Positions 1 to 8,597 are shown, counted from the first letter of the stretch. The stretch is DNA of 21,107 bases from FEN-1297 sp963787005 (GCA_963787005.1 CAWBBX010000072.1:1-21107), one strand, 5' to 3'. Notes: generated by a model from the letters alone, not told the origin. Numbers and translations: made by a program.

Positions 1-1286
1 CCGTACCACGCGTTATTATCCTGCAGTCCGCCTCCCATATGATAAGCAATCAATGTGTCGGTCGCTACCTGGTAAAACTGTTCGATGGGGATGTTGTTGC
101 AGTAGTGCCAGGATTCGCCTGCATCGGAAGATATGTATACACCCCCGTCGTTCCCTTCAATTATTCTGTCCGGATTATCGGGATCTATCCATATAGCGTG
201 ATGATCTACGTGTACTCCGTGCGCAATTGTTTTTATCGATTTTCCCCCGTCGGTCGACATAGACATGAGGAACGAAAGGAAATAAATTTTGTCTTCGTTA
301 TTCGGAGCTACCTCCATATTAGAGAAATAGAAAGGCCGAACGTCCATCGTTTTATTATTGCTCACCAATTTCCAATGTTTACCAAGATCTTTAGTTTCCC
401 AAAGTACGCCGTGTTTCGCTTCTATCAGCGCGTAAATATGATCAGGATTCGATGGCGCTGCGGCAAGTGCTATTCTTCCTAAAATTCCGTGCGGAAGCCC
501 GTCTTTTAATTTGGTCCACGTTTCGCCTTCGTCGTTAGAACGGTATATTCCGCTTCCCTCGCCTCCGTCTATCAGCGCCCACGGATGCCTGATCACCTGC
601 CATGTAGCCGCGAACATAACCTTGGGATTTCCCGGATCGAAAATAACATCGCGAACTCCCGTACTGTCATTTATGTATAAAGCTTTCTTCCAGGATTTTC
701 CGCCGTCCGTTGTCTTGAACAAACCTCTCTCTTTATTCGGAGCCCATGCATGTCCCATAGCCGCGGCAAAAACAATCTCCGGGTTATTCGGATCGACAAT
801 TACCTTTCCTATTTGTCCTGCATCTTTTAATCCCATGCACTGCCACGTCGCGCCGGCATCGGGAGAAAAATAAATTCCTTTCCCGTCTGCTATGTCATTT
901 CGTATGTTCGCTTCACCTGTACCGACCCAGACTAAACTAGTATTTGACGGCGCAACAGTTACCGCGCCTATAGAAGATACCGGCTGTTTCGCAAAAATAG
1001 CTTTCCATGAAATTCCCCCGTCTGTGGTTTTGAAAACACCGCCTCCCGCAGATCCGACATAATAAATATTCGGCTTTCCGGGAATTCCGACGACAGAGCT
1101 TACTCGCCCCCCGGCTACCGCCGGACCTATGTTCCTAAATTTTAATCCTGCAAGAATATCCGTGGAATCTTTTTTCTCTTTTGAAGATTGGGGTGCCGCC
1201 GAGGCACTAAAGATAATAGCGAAACTAAACGCGGCGACAATTAATATTTTCCCTGCCGCGGAAAATTTGGTTTTAAAATCAGACAT
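1..1286 (-). CDS. Exported sortilin/VPS10-like Asp-box (BNR repeat) protein, 3' end outside window
   Basis: The minus strand is open from an ATG at 1286 to the left edge: 428 codons plus two bases, with no stop. The first 30 residues are a signal peptide (basic start, hydrophobic core around 13-28, then ASA before APQ), so the protein is exported. The rest is a string of beta-propeller blades marked by Asp boxes: TTDGGISW (about 87), SPDAGATW (141), TTDGGKSW (192), SNDEGETW (250), then weaker or variant copies ETKDLGKHW (297), STDGGKS (344) and SSDAGESW (386). Conserved phrases such as RNIGPAVAGGRV and GNDGGVYTS are typical of the sortilin N-terminal-like exported 'glycosyl hydrolase' proteins of Bacteroidota, which are usually about 1000 aa long, so more than half is probably missing here. 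Enzymatic activity has rarely been shown for this family; a propeller for binding or degradation is all that can be inferred. The sequence AATGGAGAGAGC just before the ATG provides a ribosome binding site. Confidence 0.88.
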   Translation of the reverse strand, partial: MSDFKTKFSAAGKILIVAAFSFAIIFSASAAPQSSKEKKDSTDILAGLKFRNIGPAVAGGRVSSVVGIPGKPNIYYVGSAGGGVFKTTDGGISWKAIFAKQPVSSIGAVTVAPSNTSLVWVGTGEANIRNDIADGKGIYFSPDAGATWQCMGLKDAGQIGKVIVDPNNPEIVFAAAMGHAWAPNKERGLFKTTDGGKSWKKALYINDSTGVRDVIFDPGNPKVMFAATWQVIRHPWALIDGGEGSGIYRSNDEGETWTKLKDGLPHGILGRIALAAAPSNPDHIYALIEAKHGVLWETKDLGKHWKLVSNNKTMDVRPFYFSNMEVAPNNEDKIYFLSFLMSMSTDGGKSIKTIAHGVHVDHHAIWIDPDNPDRIIEGNDGGVYISSDAGESWHYCNNIPIEQFYQVATDTLIAYHMGGGLQDNNAWY

Positions 1287-1514
1287 GCTCTCTCCATTAT
1301 ATATAAAAAGAAGTTCTTATTATTTTTGGTCCTCTTCCGAGGTAATAAATTTCGAAGTGAGTCGCTTTAATTTGCGGATGATATTGCCCAACCGGCATTA
1401 TAAAAACGATTAAAGATATGAAATTACAACAAAGATCGGGTGTGATGTTTCTCACTCAAACGAGGAATTTACATCCTCAATTGAATAGAGGATAACCGTG
1501 AATAGGGATATATT

Positions 1515-1982
1515 TTATTCAATCGGGATTTCTACAAGCTTAAAGAATTCTGATTCGTTTTTTATATAATTTGTAATAATCTCTACCGACTTTCGCTGTC
1601 CAGGCCAGGCCAGAAGCCGGACGGCCTCTTCCGGAGAACACCATTGGAATTCAGAATGTTCGGTGCTTATTATTATTTTCGAATCAGGCTTAATCTCTGC
1701 CGCAAATACAGGGATCATTACAATCTGATCATTCTTATAAGAATAAAATGAATTGATGTTCGGAACCGCCCACAACTTAAATGCCGTCAATCCGGTTTCT
1801 TCTTTTATCTCTCTGATCGCGGTCTGATAGGCTTTTTCCCCTGCTTCTATTTTACCGTTAACCATCTGCCAGAGATAGGGATAATATTCGCCTTCGGCTC
1901 TTTTTAAGAGAAGAAATTCTATTCGATCTTCGTTAGTTCTGAAGATATGCGCTTCTACCAGGTTTGATATTATTTCAGCCAA
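1515..1982 (-). CDS. NUDIX hydrolase (NudB-like)
   Basis: A 155-residue single-domain NUDIX pyrophosphohydrolase, cytoplasmic, cleaving a nucleoside diphosphate linked to another moiety with Mg2+. The NUDIX box is complete at residues 43-65: G43, E49, then REIKEETGL from R57, which fits G-x5-E-x7-RE-U-x-EE-x-G-U. The preceding YLWQMVNGKIEAGE resembles the FWQSVTGS region of dihydroneopterin triphosphate pyrophosphatase (NudB) and related dNTP pyrophosphatases, but the substrate cannot be fixed from sequence. The start codon is TTG: the upstream frame holds only GAT, TTA, GGA, AAC, TTT, TTA before a TAA stop at 2001-2003, and the first internal ATG (residue 40) would remove the first strands. 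The gene lies 79 bp downstream of the large outer-membrane protein gene on the same strand; this spacing and the unrelated function do not settle whether they share a transcript. Confidence 0.9.
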   Translation of the reverse strand: MAEIISNLVEAHIFRTNEDRIEFLLLKRAEGEYYPYLWQMVNGKIEAGEKAYQTAIREIKEETGLTAFKLWAVPNINSFYSYKNDQIVMIPVFAAEIKPDSKIIISTEHSEFQWCSPEEAVRLLAWPGQRKSVEIITNYIKNESEFFKLVEIPIE

Positions 1983-2061
1983 ATCTAATCCGTTAAATAA
2001 TTACATGATTACAAAATTGCACGATTAATTTACAAAAGAGATTTTAATTATGTATTCTTAA

Positions 2062-5000
2062 TTAAAAATATGCCCGCACTTCCGCCCTTGCGGTATGAAC
2101 CGTTTTTTCTCCCGCAAGCAGCCTTCCGTTGTAACTTACAGTTGACTGAAGATACGACGTCAGTTTATAATCAAAATTTAATCGCCAGAAATAATTCTTC
2201 CCGATCATGTTCCCCTGTGTTAGCTCGAAAGGAATAAAATTATCAGTCGTATTTGTTGAAAGCTCATCCCTTTCCAATTCAATTCTTAAACGTCCTGTTT
2301 CTCTGAAAGAAAAGTTAATGCGGAGAGTCTGGGAATTAATATCGATAATTGTCGGGTTAACCGGTAGATCATCTTCGCTGCGTCCGACGTTTATCTTGAA
2401 ACCTACTTCTATATCTCTTTCGGGTCTGTATGAAAAGTCGGTTGTTAAATTATTACTGGTGATCTCCCTTTCCCTATTTGATGCGGACGAGGAGACAAGA
2501 TTATCGTTCTTATTAATTAGATCGGTCTGATTACTGATTTCAGGGATAAGCTTAAACGTTATTCGCATGCTTCTTTCGCGCGTGTATCCTTTCTGAACTC
2601 CTGCATTATATTCGCTCATGTTTTTATTCTGCGCATACCTGAAGCGCATCGAGAAAGACGGAGCGTTCTCAAACAGGAAAAGATCCTGCTGGATAAAATT
2701 GGTACCGTTTATTGTTTTGCCCGGCTGCTGGAAATCGGATAGATGAAGAAGATAAATTTTCTTGTAATCCGTTTCCCTGCTGTTTTCCTCTATCCGCCAA
2801 AATGTTTCGGAGGATAAAGGTTTAAGTATGTCTCCTAAAACGCTGCCGCGGCCGAAGACCTTTCCGAGATCGATCTTCCATTTCGTACTCGTTTTAAGAT
2901 TTATAACCGGATACAGTTGTTCGGAAGGTACGTTAAGAAGGATATAATTGCCGTCGTATACAGCCGGCTCGAACTCGTTTTCATCCTGTACGCCGTTATT
3001 GTTTAGATCACCGAGATAAATGTAGTTGCCCGTTCCTTTTGTAACCTTTACGAACACCTTCTGCAGCTTTGCTGATTTTTGCGTAGCCACTTCGTAATAA
3101 AAACTTCCGTTTGCGGGAGACCAAAAATTGAACCTGCTTTGCGACCTTACGAGGATTGTCTGGTTATCGAGACTTCCCTGCTGCTTAAATGCTTCTTTAT
3201 ATTTTTTATTTCTAACGGTAATATTAAGGTTGGTATTAAATTCGCGAATACCCGAATAGTTTATCACCAGAGAGCCGCCGGATGATATATCCTGCTTGTA
3301 CATAATTCCGTCAAGGGGAAGATAATCGTCCCGCAGTGAATAAACGGCCTTAAAATTAAATCCGTCTGTCTCAGCCAGCTCAAGATACGGGTTGAGTTCA
3401 TAATATTTTAAGCTTGACGATATGAGTGAATCTGGGTTCCCCGTATGTTCAAGCTTATTTTCGGCAAGGAAGGACATTCCCGGTTTAAACTTTCCTATCG
3501 AATAATACCCGCTTCCGTTCTGCCTCAGCCACTTGCTATCGAAATTACCGTTGTACGAAGTTACATAATCCGCGTTGTAATTGAGGTCGTAATTTTTCTG
3601 ATCGGATAGTTTTAGCACGTTATTAATGCGTTCGGATTTAAAGGTACTGCCTCTTTTCAGCAGGCCGTAACTCGAGTTTACATTCAGTTCTTTTACCGGG
3701 ATCAGGGACAAATTCATTTCTCTAAGCTCTTCATCCTCCGACTCCGTACTATTTTGGATATTGTAGTTCCGGTTGAACTCGACCGGATTGATTCTGTCCA
3801 AAGTTGTAAATCTCTTATTGATATATCTGTCTCTGTAACCGGCTCCGATCTTCCCGAGGTTTACACTCCCAATTTTAATCTCCCGCGGTTTTATATCGAA
3901 AGCAATATTTCTAGCGTAACCGAAGTTGCTGCCGTCGTCGATGGTTGAGAACCTGTTCCGGTCCCAGAGACTTCCTGACAATTCCATATAGAGGACTATC
4001 CCTTCAGCCGGCGTAAAATTCAGCGCAAAGTTCCCGAGTTGTTTTAACTCAGGCAAAGGCAGAAACACAATGGGGGCATAATTACCTTTGTTGATACCGG
4101 TAAATTGGAAGTTCCCGAGGCTTTCTTGTACATAATCGCCCTTACCTTCCCCGACATAACTGAAAGTAACATTGTAAATAGAGTTCGGCCCGCCGGGATT
4201 GTACCTATAATATGAAAAGCCGTTCCCGTTTATCAGTGTATCAACTTTGGCATACGTTCCTTTAACCGCACCGGCGGAATCAGGCTGGGCTAATGAGATG
4301 CCGCTTTTAGAGGCTTTATATCTGTCATCGCCCGCTGCAGCGAGAATGGCTTTGTCCGAATCGGAAATAGTGATATCGATCGGCGCATCCTGGTTATCGC
4401 CTTCTCTCATATACTGGAACTGCACTCCGAGACGATCCCCGAATAGTTCCGATTTTACTCCCGCCCCGAAAAAATTCCTCGAATATTTTCTGTCTGTATA
4501 TTCGAAGTCCACTGATATCCTGCTGGCGGAAGTGATAAGCTTATTGGGAGTAAAAGTTATCTGCGCATTAGCGTACTCAATCGTATAATCATTTCTTTCG
4601 CCCCGTTTCATCTCTATACCGTCGACATATACTTTTTCAGTCCCGGCAATTATAATTATATTCTGCTCGCCGTTCTCGCCCGAAAGCCTATAAGGGCCTT
4701 GCACTCCGTCCGATCCGTTAAACCGGTTAGTAGTGTACTTACCTCTCGAGCTTGCAACCGCGAGGTAGCCTTTTGTCTTTTTATAATTGAATTCTCCTTC
4801 CAAGCCCTGAAGCTTTCTGGAAACTATGCCGAACTCTCCGTATTGTTGCTGCAGTTCGTAATCGCCGAAAGTGCCGGTTACATACGGATTCTTTACTTGT
4901 ATAAAAACTTTATCCAGTTCCTGTAGAGTAGCTGTGTTTCCTTCCGGCTGGATGGGCGTATTCTCGTCCGTTAAAGCTGCAACCACTTCCAGATCTTTCG

Positions 5001-5532
5001 AAAGCCGCCCGGAAAGCTGCAGGCGCAAACCGCTCTGCAATGAAAAGTCCTTCGTGGTGCCTACGGTAAATCCCCTAACAATTGTACCGCTTTTTTCCAT
5101 ATTGCCGCCGAATATGGATTCGGGAGAAAGCGCGTTTGCTTCGGCAACAGCCGCTCTAATTGTATCCTTTTCTTCTTTACTGTAAATATACGCCAGCTTT
5201 TGCAGCTCATAACTTGAACGCAGAGACAGACGAATTATTCTGTAGCTGACTTCCAGCGTATCGAAAGGATTGTATTTAAGAGAATCCGACAGCCTGAAAG
5301 ATGCGTCGGAATATGAAAAGCTGTATTGATCACTTGTTAGTACTTTTCCGTTAAGCTCCACCGTCTCTGAAAACGGGATTAAGGCAGGCTTAGAAAGCTT
5401 GTAATAATTATTGAAGTTAATCGCGAAAGTATCAACAACCGTGGTAGAATAATAACGCCGCTGCGCGGAAGATCTTCCCCCCAGCATTAAAAAAATTGCC
5501 AGAACCGACAGAAATGTTGATGATAATTTCAA
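2062..5532 (-). CDS. Large outer-membrane beta-barrel surface protein (SprA-like features)
   Basis: A 1156-residue protein with a signal peptide (MKLSSTFLSVLAIFLMLGG, cleavage near SSA-QRR). The rest is rich in alternating polar/aromatic strands, and the C-terminus RAEVRAYF ends in an aromatic residue as outer-membrane barrels do. Residues about 297-345 contain KVYVDGIEMKRGERNDYTIE followed by ITFTP and RISVDFEY, a small beta-domain phrase repeated in large Bacteroidota surface proteins. A related phrase (VELNGKVLTSDQYSFSY) occurs near residue 58. A Ca2+-loop-like YLGDLNNNGVQDENEFEPA at about 839-857 resembles the loop seen in SprA and similar translocon-associated barrels. SprA itself is about twice as long, so this is a relative or an analogue, not SprA. 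No TonB-box or plug domain was recognised. The start is TTG; no in-frame ATG lies between it and the upstream stop, and this start gives a full signal peptide. Substrate or partner is unknown. Confidence 0.72.
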   Translation of the reverse strand: MKLSSTFLSVLAIFLMLGGRSSAQRRYYSTTVVDTFAINFNNYYKLSKPALIPFSETVELNGKVLTSDQYSFSYSDASFRLSDSLKYNPFDTLEVSYRIIRLSLRSSYELQKLAYIYSKEEKDTIRAAVAEANALSPESIFGGNMEKSGTIVRGFTVGTTKDFSLQSGLRLQLSGRLSKDLEVVAALTDENTPIQPEGNTATLQELDKVFIQVKNPYVTGTFGDYELQQQYGEFGIVSRKLQGLEGEFNYKKTKGYLAVASSRGKYTTNRFNGSDGVQGPYRLSGENGEQNIIIIAGTEKVYVDGIEMKRGERNDYTIEYANAQITFTPNKLITSASRISVDFEYTDRKYSRNFFGAGVKSELFGDRLGVQFQYMREGDNQDAPIDITISDSDKAILAAAGDDRYKASKSGISLAQPDSAGAVKGTYAKVDTLINGNGFSYYRYNPGGPNSIYNVTFSYVGEGKGDYVQESLGNFQFTGINKGNYAPIVFLPLPELKQLGNFALNFTPAEGIVLYMELSGSLWDRNRFSTIDDGSNFGYARNIAFDIKPREIKIGSVNLGKIGAGYRDRYINKRFTTLDRINPVEFNRNYNIQNSTESEDEELREMNLSLIPVKELNVNSSYGLLKRGSTFKSERINNVLKLSDQKNYDLNYNADYVTSYNGNFDSKWLRQNGSGYYSIGKFKPGMSFLAENKLEHTGNPDSLISSSLKYYELNPYLELAETDGFNFKAVYSLRDDYLPLDGIMYKQDISSGGSLVINYSGIREFNTNLNITVRNKKYKEAFKQQGSLDNQTILVRSQSRFNFWSPANGSFYYEVATQKSAKLQKVFVKVTKGTGNYIYLGDLNNNGVQDENEFEPAVYDGNYILLNVPSEQLYPVINLKTSTKWKIDLGKVFGRGSVLGDILKPLSSETFWRIEENSRETDYKKIYLLHLSDFQQPGKTINGTNFIQQDLFLFENAPSFSMRFRYAQNKNMSEYNAGVQKGYTRERSMRITFKLIPEISNQTDLINKNDNLVSSSASNREREITSNNLTTDFSYRPERDIEVGFKINVGRSEDDLPVNPTIIDINSQTLRINFSFRETGRLRIELERDELSTNTTDNFIPFELTQGNMIGKNYFWRLNFDYKLTSYLQSTVSYNGRLLAGEKTVHTARAEVRAYF

Positions 5533-5556
5533 ATGCGAAGTTAATTTTTAAGATGA

Positions 5557-5585
5557 AATCTAAATTTAAGGAGTTCTTTTATCAA
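5557..5585 (-). promoter_or_regulatory. Candidate sigma70-type promoter of the outer-membrane protein gene
   Basis: On the minus strand TTGATA (5585-5580) is followed after 17 bp by TAGATT (5562-5557). These match the TTGACA/TATAAT consensus in 5 and 4 of 6 positions. Transcription would begin near 5550, giving a leader of about 18 nt before the TTG at 5532. It lies after the terminator of the upstream permease gene, where a promoter would be needed. Bacteroidota housekeeping promoters can use a different -33/-7 pattern, so this is only a candidate. Confidence 0.35.
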
Positions 5586-5623
5586 GTCTATATAAAAGTA
5601 AGAAAATCGGGGGCATTTTACTC

Positions 5624-5654
5624 AAATAAAAAAGCCGATCTTATATGATCGGCT
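5624..5654 (-). terminator. Rho-independent terminator after permease 4
   Basis: Reading the minus strand, AGCCGATC (5654-5647), a 6-nt loop and GATCGGCT (5640-5633) form a perfect 8-bp stem, followed at once by TTTTTTATTT. It lies 39 bp past the stop codon of the last MacB-type permease and ends that transcription unit before the outer-membrane protein gene. Confidence 0.9.
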
Positions 5655-5693
5655 TCGGGTTAATAAAGTCCGTGTATGAAAATTAAGTAATAG

Positions 5694-6926
5694 TTATTCG
5701 TAACGCAGCGCTTCAATGGGATCGAGGTTAGCAGCCTTGTATGCGGGATAGGTACCGAAGGTAACGCCCACCACAACGCAAAGCGTTAGTCCTATGAATA
5801 TCCAGTTGACGGGAATGGCCGCCTTAGCATTTAAATAACTGCCCGCTAGGTTCCCTATTCCGACACCGGCAACAACGCCGATTAGTCCCCCTATCAGGCA
5901 AAGGACTATTGCCTCCATTAAAAACTGCATAAGTATATAATTTTTCCTCGCGCCTATCGCTTTTCTTATTCCGATTTCCCTTGTCCTTTCGGTAACCGAA
6001 ACCAGCATAATATTCATTATGCCCACACCGGCGGCCAGCAGCGCGATAAGCGAGATTACCATCGCCCCTATCTTAACACCCCCGGTAATGTTGTTTATCT
6101 GCCCCATTATAGATTCGTTGCTGAAGATCTCAAAATCGTTGTCACCGCCCGGCGTAATTTTTCTTATTGTACGCATGTGGCCTATCGCGGCTTCAATTGT
6201 GGCCTCATAATCGACTTTGCTTTTCGTCATCACGGTAATGTCCAGGCTCCTGTGAAGCTTTCCAAATACGTTTTGAAATGTTGTAATTGGTATTAAGACA
6301 TTATTATCCCGGCTTCTCCCGAACAACTGCGGTTTACGTTCGAGTACTCCTATTACTTTTACCGGGTAATTGTTTATTCTGATGACCTGCCCGAGCGGAT
6401 TTATATTGGGGAACAATTTATCTACGATGTCCTGACCGATATCGCAGACATTGTTTGAGTATTTTAAATCAAGCTGCCTTATGTCTCTTCCGCTTTCTGC
6501 TACCCAATCGTTTGTTTTCATCGCGTCCGCGGTAATCCCGAGTACGGAAATATTAGGATTGGTTTCGAGCCTGCCGTATTTTACTACTACTCCGCCCTTA
6601 TCATCCACCGCACCCACGTACTTCGCGGTTGTCAACATGGTTTTTAGTCTGTTATAATCTTCAAGCGTAATATCTTTACGGTTCCTATACTTCCTCCATG
6701 CCGAATGACCGCCTGTCATGATTGCGGGATATTTTTGAATTTCAAAAGTATTTTGTCCTAGTTGAGAGACTCCGTTCTCTATGCTGTTTTGAAGCATGGT
6801 AATAATCGTCATTATCACAATAATAGAGAAGATTCCGACTACGACACCCAATATAGTAAGGAAGGTTCTGAGTCGGTTTGAACTTATCGACTCAACCGAC
6901 ATACTGAGGATTTGAGTAAATTTCAT
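5694..6926 (-). CDS. MacB/FtsX-type ABC transporter permease (permease 4)
   Basis: A 410-residue inner-membrane permease of the MacB/LolC-E (mechanotransmission) type. TM1 is at about 22-45 (LTILGVVVGIFSIIVIMTII), followed by a periplasmic MacB-like core of about 230 residues and three C-terminal helices at about 283-305, 335-360 and 370-395. The FtsX-family signature GIMNIMLVSVTERTREIGIR forms the coupling region to the ATPase, and the C-terminal YPAYKAANLDPIEALRYE is typical. No ATPase domain is attached, so it must use a separate ATPase; the only one visible here is at 11173-11892. It shares its length and most of its sequence with permeases 2 and 3; its periplasmic core is the main region of difference. 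It begins 306 bp downstream of permease 3, with a candidate promoter of its own, and is followed by a strong terminator. No good Shine-Dalgarno sequence precedes the ATG. The transported substrate cannot be inferred. Confidence 0.93.
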   Translation of the reverse strand: MKFTQILSMSVESISSNRLRTFLTILGVVVGIFSIIVIMTIITMLQNSIENGVSQLGQNTFEIQKYPAIMTGGHSAWRKYRNRKDITLEDYNRLKTMLTTAKYVGAVDDKGGVVVKYGRLETNPNISVLGITADAMKTNDWVAESGRDIRQLDLKYSNNVCDIGQDIVDKLFPNINPLGQVIRINNYPVKVIGVLERKPQLFGRSRDNNVLIPITTFQNVFGKLHRSLDITVMTKSKVDYEATIEAAIGHMRTIRKITPGGDNDFEIFSNESIMGQINNITGGVKIGAMVISLIALLAAGVGIMNIMLVSVTERTREIGIRKAIGARKNYILMQFLMEAIVLCLIGGLIGVVAGVGIGNLAGSYLNAKAAIPVNWIFIGLTLCVVVGVTFGTYPAYKAANLDPIEALRYE

Positions 6927-7232
6927 AGTTGCTGATTTGGTTACTAAATGGTTAAAATATATGTAATTCAGAACTTAGACACCAATAAGCCGTTCCCGGT
7001 TTATTAAAGGGAGAAAATAGTAATTGAAATATTCAGGTACAAATCACGAAGTGTGACGCGAAGAACCGATGTGATTCAAATTTCGGCGAGCATACAACAT
7101 GTATTCGTATTAAAACTGCTGTTACAGTCTCAGTCATCAACCATAAAAATTACTACCACTACTTACTACCTGCTTTTTCCCCAAGTTCCCCACTCCGCTC
7201 CTCAAGAATCCGCAAAGCCATGGTAAAAATAA
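6927..7232. other. 306-bp spacer between permeases 4 and 3, low-complexity and repeat-like
   Basis: No gene is supported here. The part nearest permease 4 (6950-6990) holds a candidate promoter. At 7042-7076 are two near-copies of a heptamer, CACGAAG (7045-7051) and CGCGAAG (7057-7063), framed by AATCAC and GTGATT arms. From about 7150 to 7205 the plus strand is strongly pyrimidine-rich (ACTACCACTACTTACTACC, then CCCC blocks). No terminator hairpin with a T-run is visible after the permease 3 stop. The composition is unlike the neighbouring genes and could be a decayed intergenic repeat, but no complete element can be delimited. Confidence 0.5.
6956..6985 (-). promoter_or_regulatory. Candidate promoter of permease 4
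   Basis: On the minus strand TTGGTG (6985-6980) lies 18 bp before TATATT (6961-6956). The -10-like box matches 5 of 6 consensus positions, the -35-like box only 3 of 6. A start near 6949 would give a 5' leader of about 23 nt. It supports independent expression of permease 4 but is weak evidence alone. Confidence 0.3.
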
Positions 7233-8465
7233 TCACTCGTGTCTAAGCGCTTCAATAGGATCGAGGTTTGCGGCTTTATATGCCGGATACGTACCGAAAG
7301 TGACTCCGACAACTATGCAGAGACTGAAGCCGATCAATATCCAGTCGACGGGAATTGCGGCCTTAGCGTTCAGGAAACTGCCGGCAAAGTTGCCAACGGC
7401 AATTCCGCCGACAACGCCTATAAACCCTCCGATCAGACACAATACAACAGCCTCCATTAAAAACTGCATGAGAATATTGCTCTTCCTGGCGCCGACCGCC
7501 TTCCTTACGCCGATCTCCCTTGTTCTTTCGGTTACGGAAACCAGCATGATATTCATTATTCCCACTCCCGCGGCGAGCAAAGCGATTAGAGAAACCACCA
7601 TAGCGCCGATCTTAACACCACCGGTAATATCGTTGATCTGTCCCATTATCGATTCGTTGCTGAATATCTCGAAATCGTTTTCCTTACCCGGCTCAACCTT
7701 CCGTATGGTTCTCATGTGGCCTATAGCCGACTCAATAGTGGCATCGTAATTTTGATCGCTCTTTGTGGTGATAGTTATGCCGACACTTCTGTATCTTCTT
7801 CCGTAAAATGACTGATAAGTTGTGATCGGTATAATTATGTAGTTGTCCATTGATTGTCCGAACATCTCCGGCTGGGGAGCGAGAACACCGATTACCTTCA
7901 TCGGTTTTCTATCAACCAGTACCGTCTTCCCCACGGCGTTTATGTTTTCGAATAAATTTGTTTCCAGCGACTTTCCCAAAATGCAGACGTTGTTCGAATA
8001 CTTTACGTCTGTTTCCCGCAACTCTCTTCCGGATTCAATTTCAACGTTGTGTGTATAGAACGCGCCGATAGTAACTCCGATCACGCTGATGTTCGGATTG
8101 GTTTCTTTGTTGCCGAACTTTACTATCTTTCCGCCGGTGCCTTGTTCCGCTCCGATATACTTAGCGCCATTAAGTACTCCTCTAAGCCGGTAAAAATCTT
8201 CGAGTGTTAAATCCTTCCTGTTTCTGTATTTGGTCCAGGAACCGTGTCCTCCTGTACGAATGGCCGGGTATTTCTGAATTTGGAACGTATTCTTGCTAAG
8301 CATTGATACGCCGCTCTCTATGGTATCCTGAAGCATGGTAATGATCGTCATAATTACGATGATAGAAAAAATTCCAACCACAACTCCGAGAATGGTCAGT
8401 AATGTCCTGAGACGATTTGTAAGCAGTGACTGGAAGGACATCGAAAAAATTTGGTTTAATCTCAT
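7233..8465 (-). CDS. MacB/FtsX-type ABC transporter permease (permease 3)
   Basis: A 410-residue paralogue of permeases 2 and 4 with the same plan: TM1 at about 22-45, periplasmic MacB core, three C-terminal helices, the GIMNIMLVSVTERTREIGVR coupling motif and a YPAYKAANLDPIEALRHE end. TM1 is identical to those of permeases 2 and 4 over more than 20 residues. The periplasmic core is the most divergent of the three (for example IGAFYTHNVEIESGRELRE where permeases 2 and 4 have an AMKTNxW phrase). The start is well supported: GGGGGAG lies 6 nt upstream of the ATG. It begins 166 bp after permease 2, beyond a strong terminator, so it probably has its own promoter. It has no ATPase domain and presumably couples to the MacB-type ATPase of the locus, either as a homodimer or paired with another permease; this is inference. 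Confidence 0.93.
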   Translation of the reverse strand: MRLNQIFSMSFQSLLTNRLRTLLTILGVVVGIFSIIVIMTIITMLQDTIESGVSMLSKNTFQIQKYPAIRTGGHGSWTKYRNRKDLTLEDFYRLRGVLNGAKYIGAEQGTGGKIVKFGNKETNPNISVIGVTIGAFYTHNVEIESGRELRETDVKYSNNVCILGKSLETNLFENINAVGKTVLVDRKPMKVIGVLAPQPEMFGQSMDNYIIIPITTYQSFYGRRYRSVGITITTKSDQNYDATIESAIGHMRTIRKVEPGKENDFEIFSNESIMGQINDITGGVKIGAMVVSLIALLAAGVGIMNIMLVSVTERTREIGVRKAVGARKSNILMQFLMEAVVLCLIGGFIGVVGGIAVGNFAGSFLNAKAAIPVDWILIGFSLCIVVGVTFGTYPAYKAANLDPIEALRHE

Positions 8466-8503
8466 CCTGCTCCCCCTAGGGTTTACGATTTGACTTAGGC
8501 CCC

Positions 8504-8545
8504 TTAATTAAAATCACTTAAAAATAGTTATACATTTTTAATTAA
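8504..8545 (-). promoter_or_regulatory. Inverted repeat around a -10-like box upstream of permease 3
   Basis: TTAATTAAAA (8504-8513) and its exact reverse complement TTTTAATTAA (8536-8545) flank a 22-bp spacer. Inside the spacer the minus strand reads TGTATAAC, with TATAAC at 8532-8527, a 5-of-6 match to a -10 box; no convincing -35 box stands at the right distance. The layout could be an operator over a promoter for permease 3, but AT-rich DNA makes such palindromes fairly easy to find. Confidence 0.3.
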
Positions 8546-8573
8546 CCAAGAAAATTCAAATAATCGCTCGCAT

Positions 8574-8597
8574 AAAAAAGTCCGGCATATGCCGGAC
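8574..8597 (-). terminator. Rho-independent terminator after permease 2
   Basis: On the minus strand GTCCGGC-ATAT-GCCGGAC (8597-8580) is a perfect GC-rich palindrome with a 7-bp stem and 4-nt loop, followed directly by TTTTTT. It lies 34 bp past the stop codon of permease 2 and should separate the core transporter operon from permease 3. Confidence 0.9.

Noticed and set aside
39..482. Plus-strand open frame of 147 codons at the left edge
   Set aside because: It is antisense to the signal-peptide-bearing Asp-box protein, whose repeats show the minus strand is coding.
1473..1493. Hairpin ATCCTC/GAGGAT downstream of the NUDIX gene as a terminator
   Set aside because: The stem is only 6 bp with a 9-nt loop, and no T-run follows on the minus strand.
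1983..2061. Short repeats ACATGATTA and CACGATTA between the NUDIX and barrel genes
   Set aside because: Only two degenerate copies in very AT-rich DNA; no array or hairpin can be supported.
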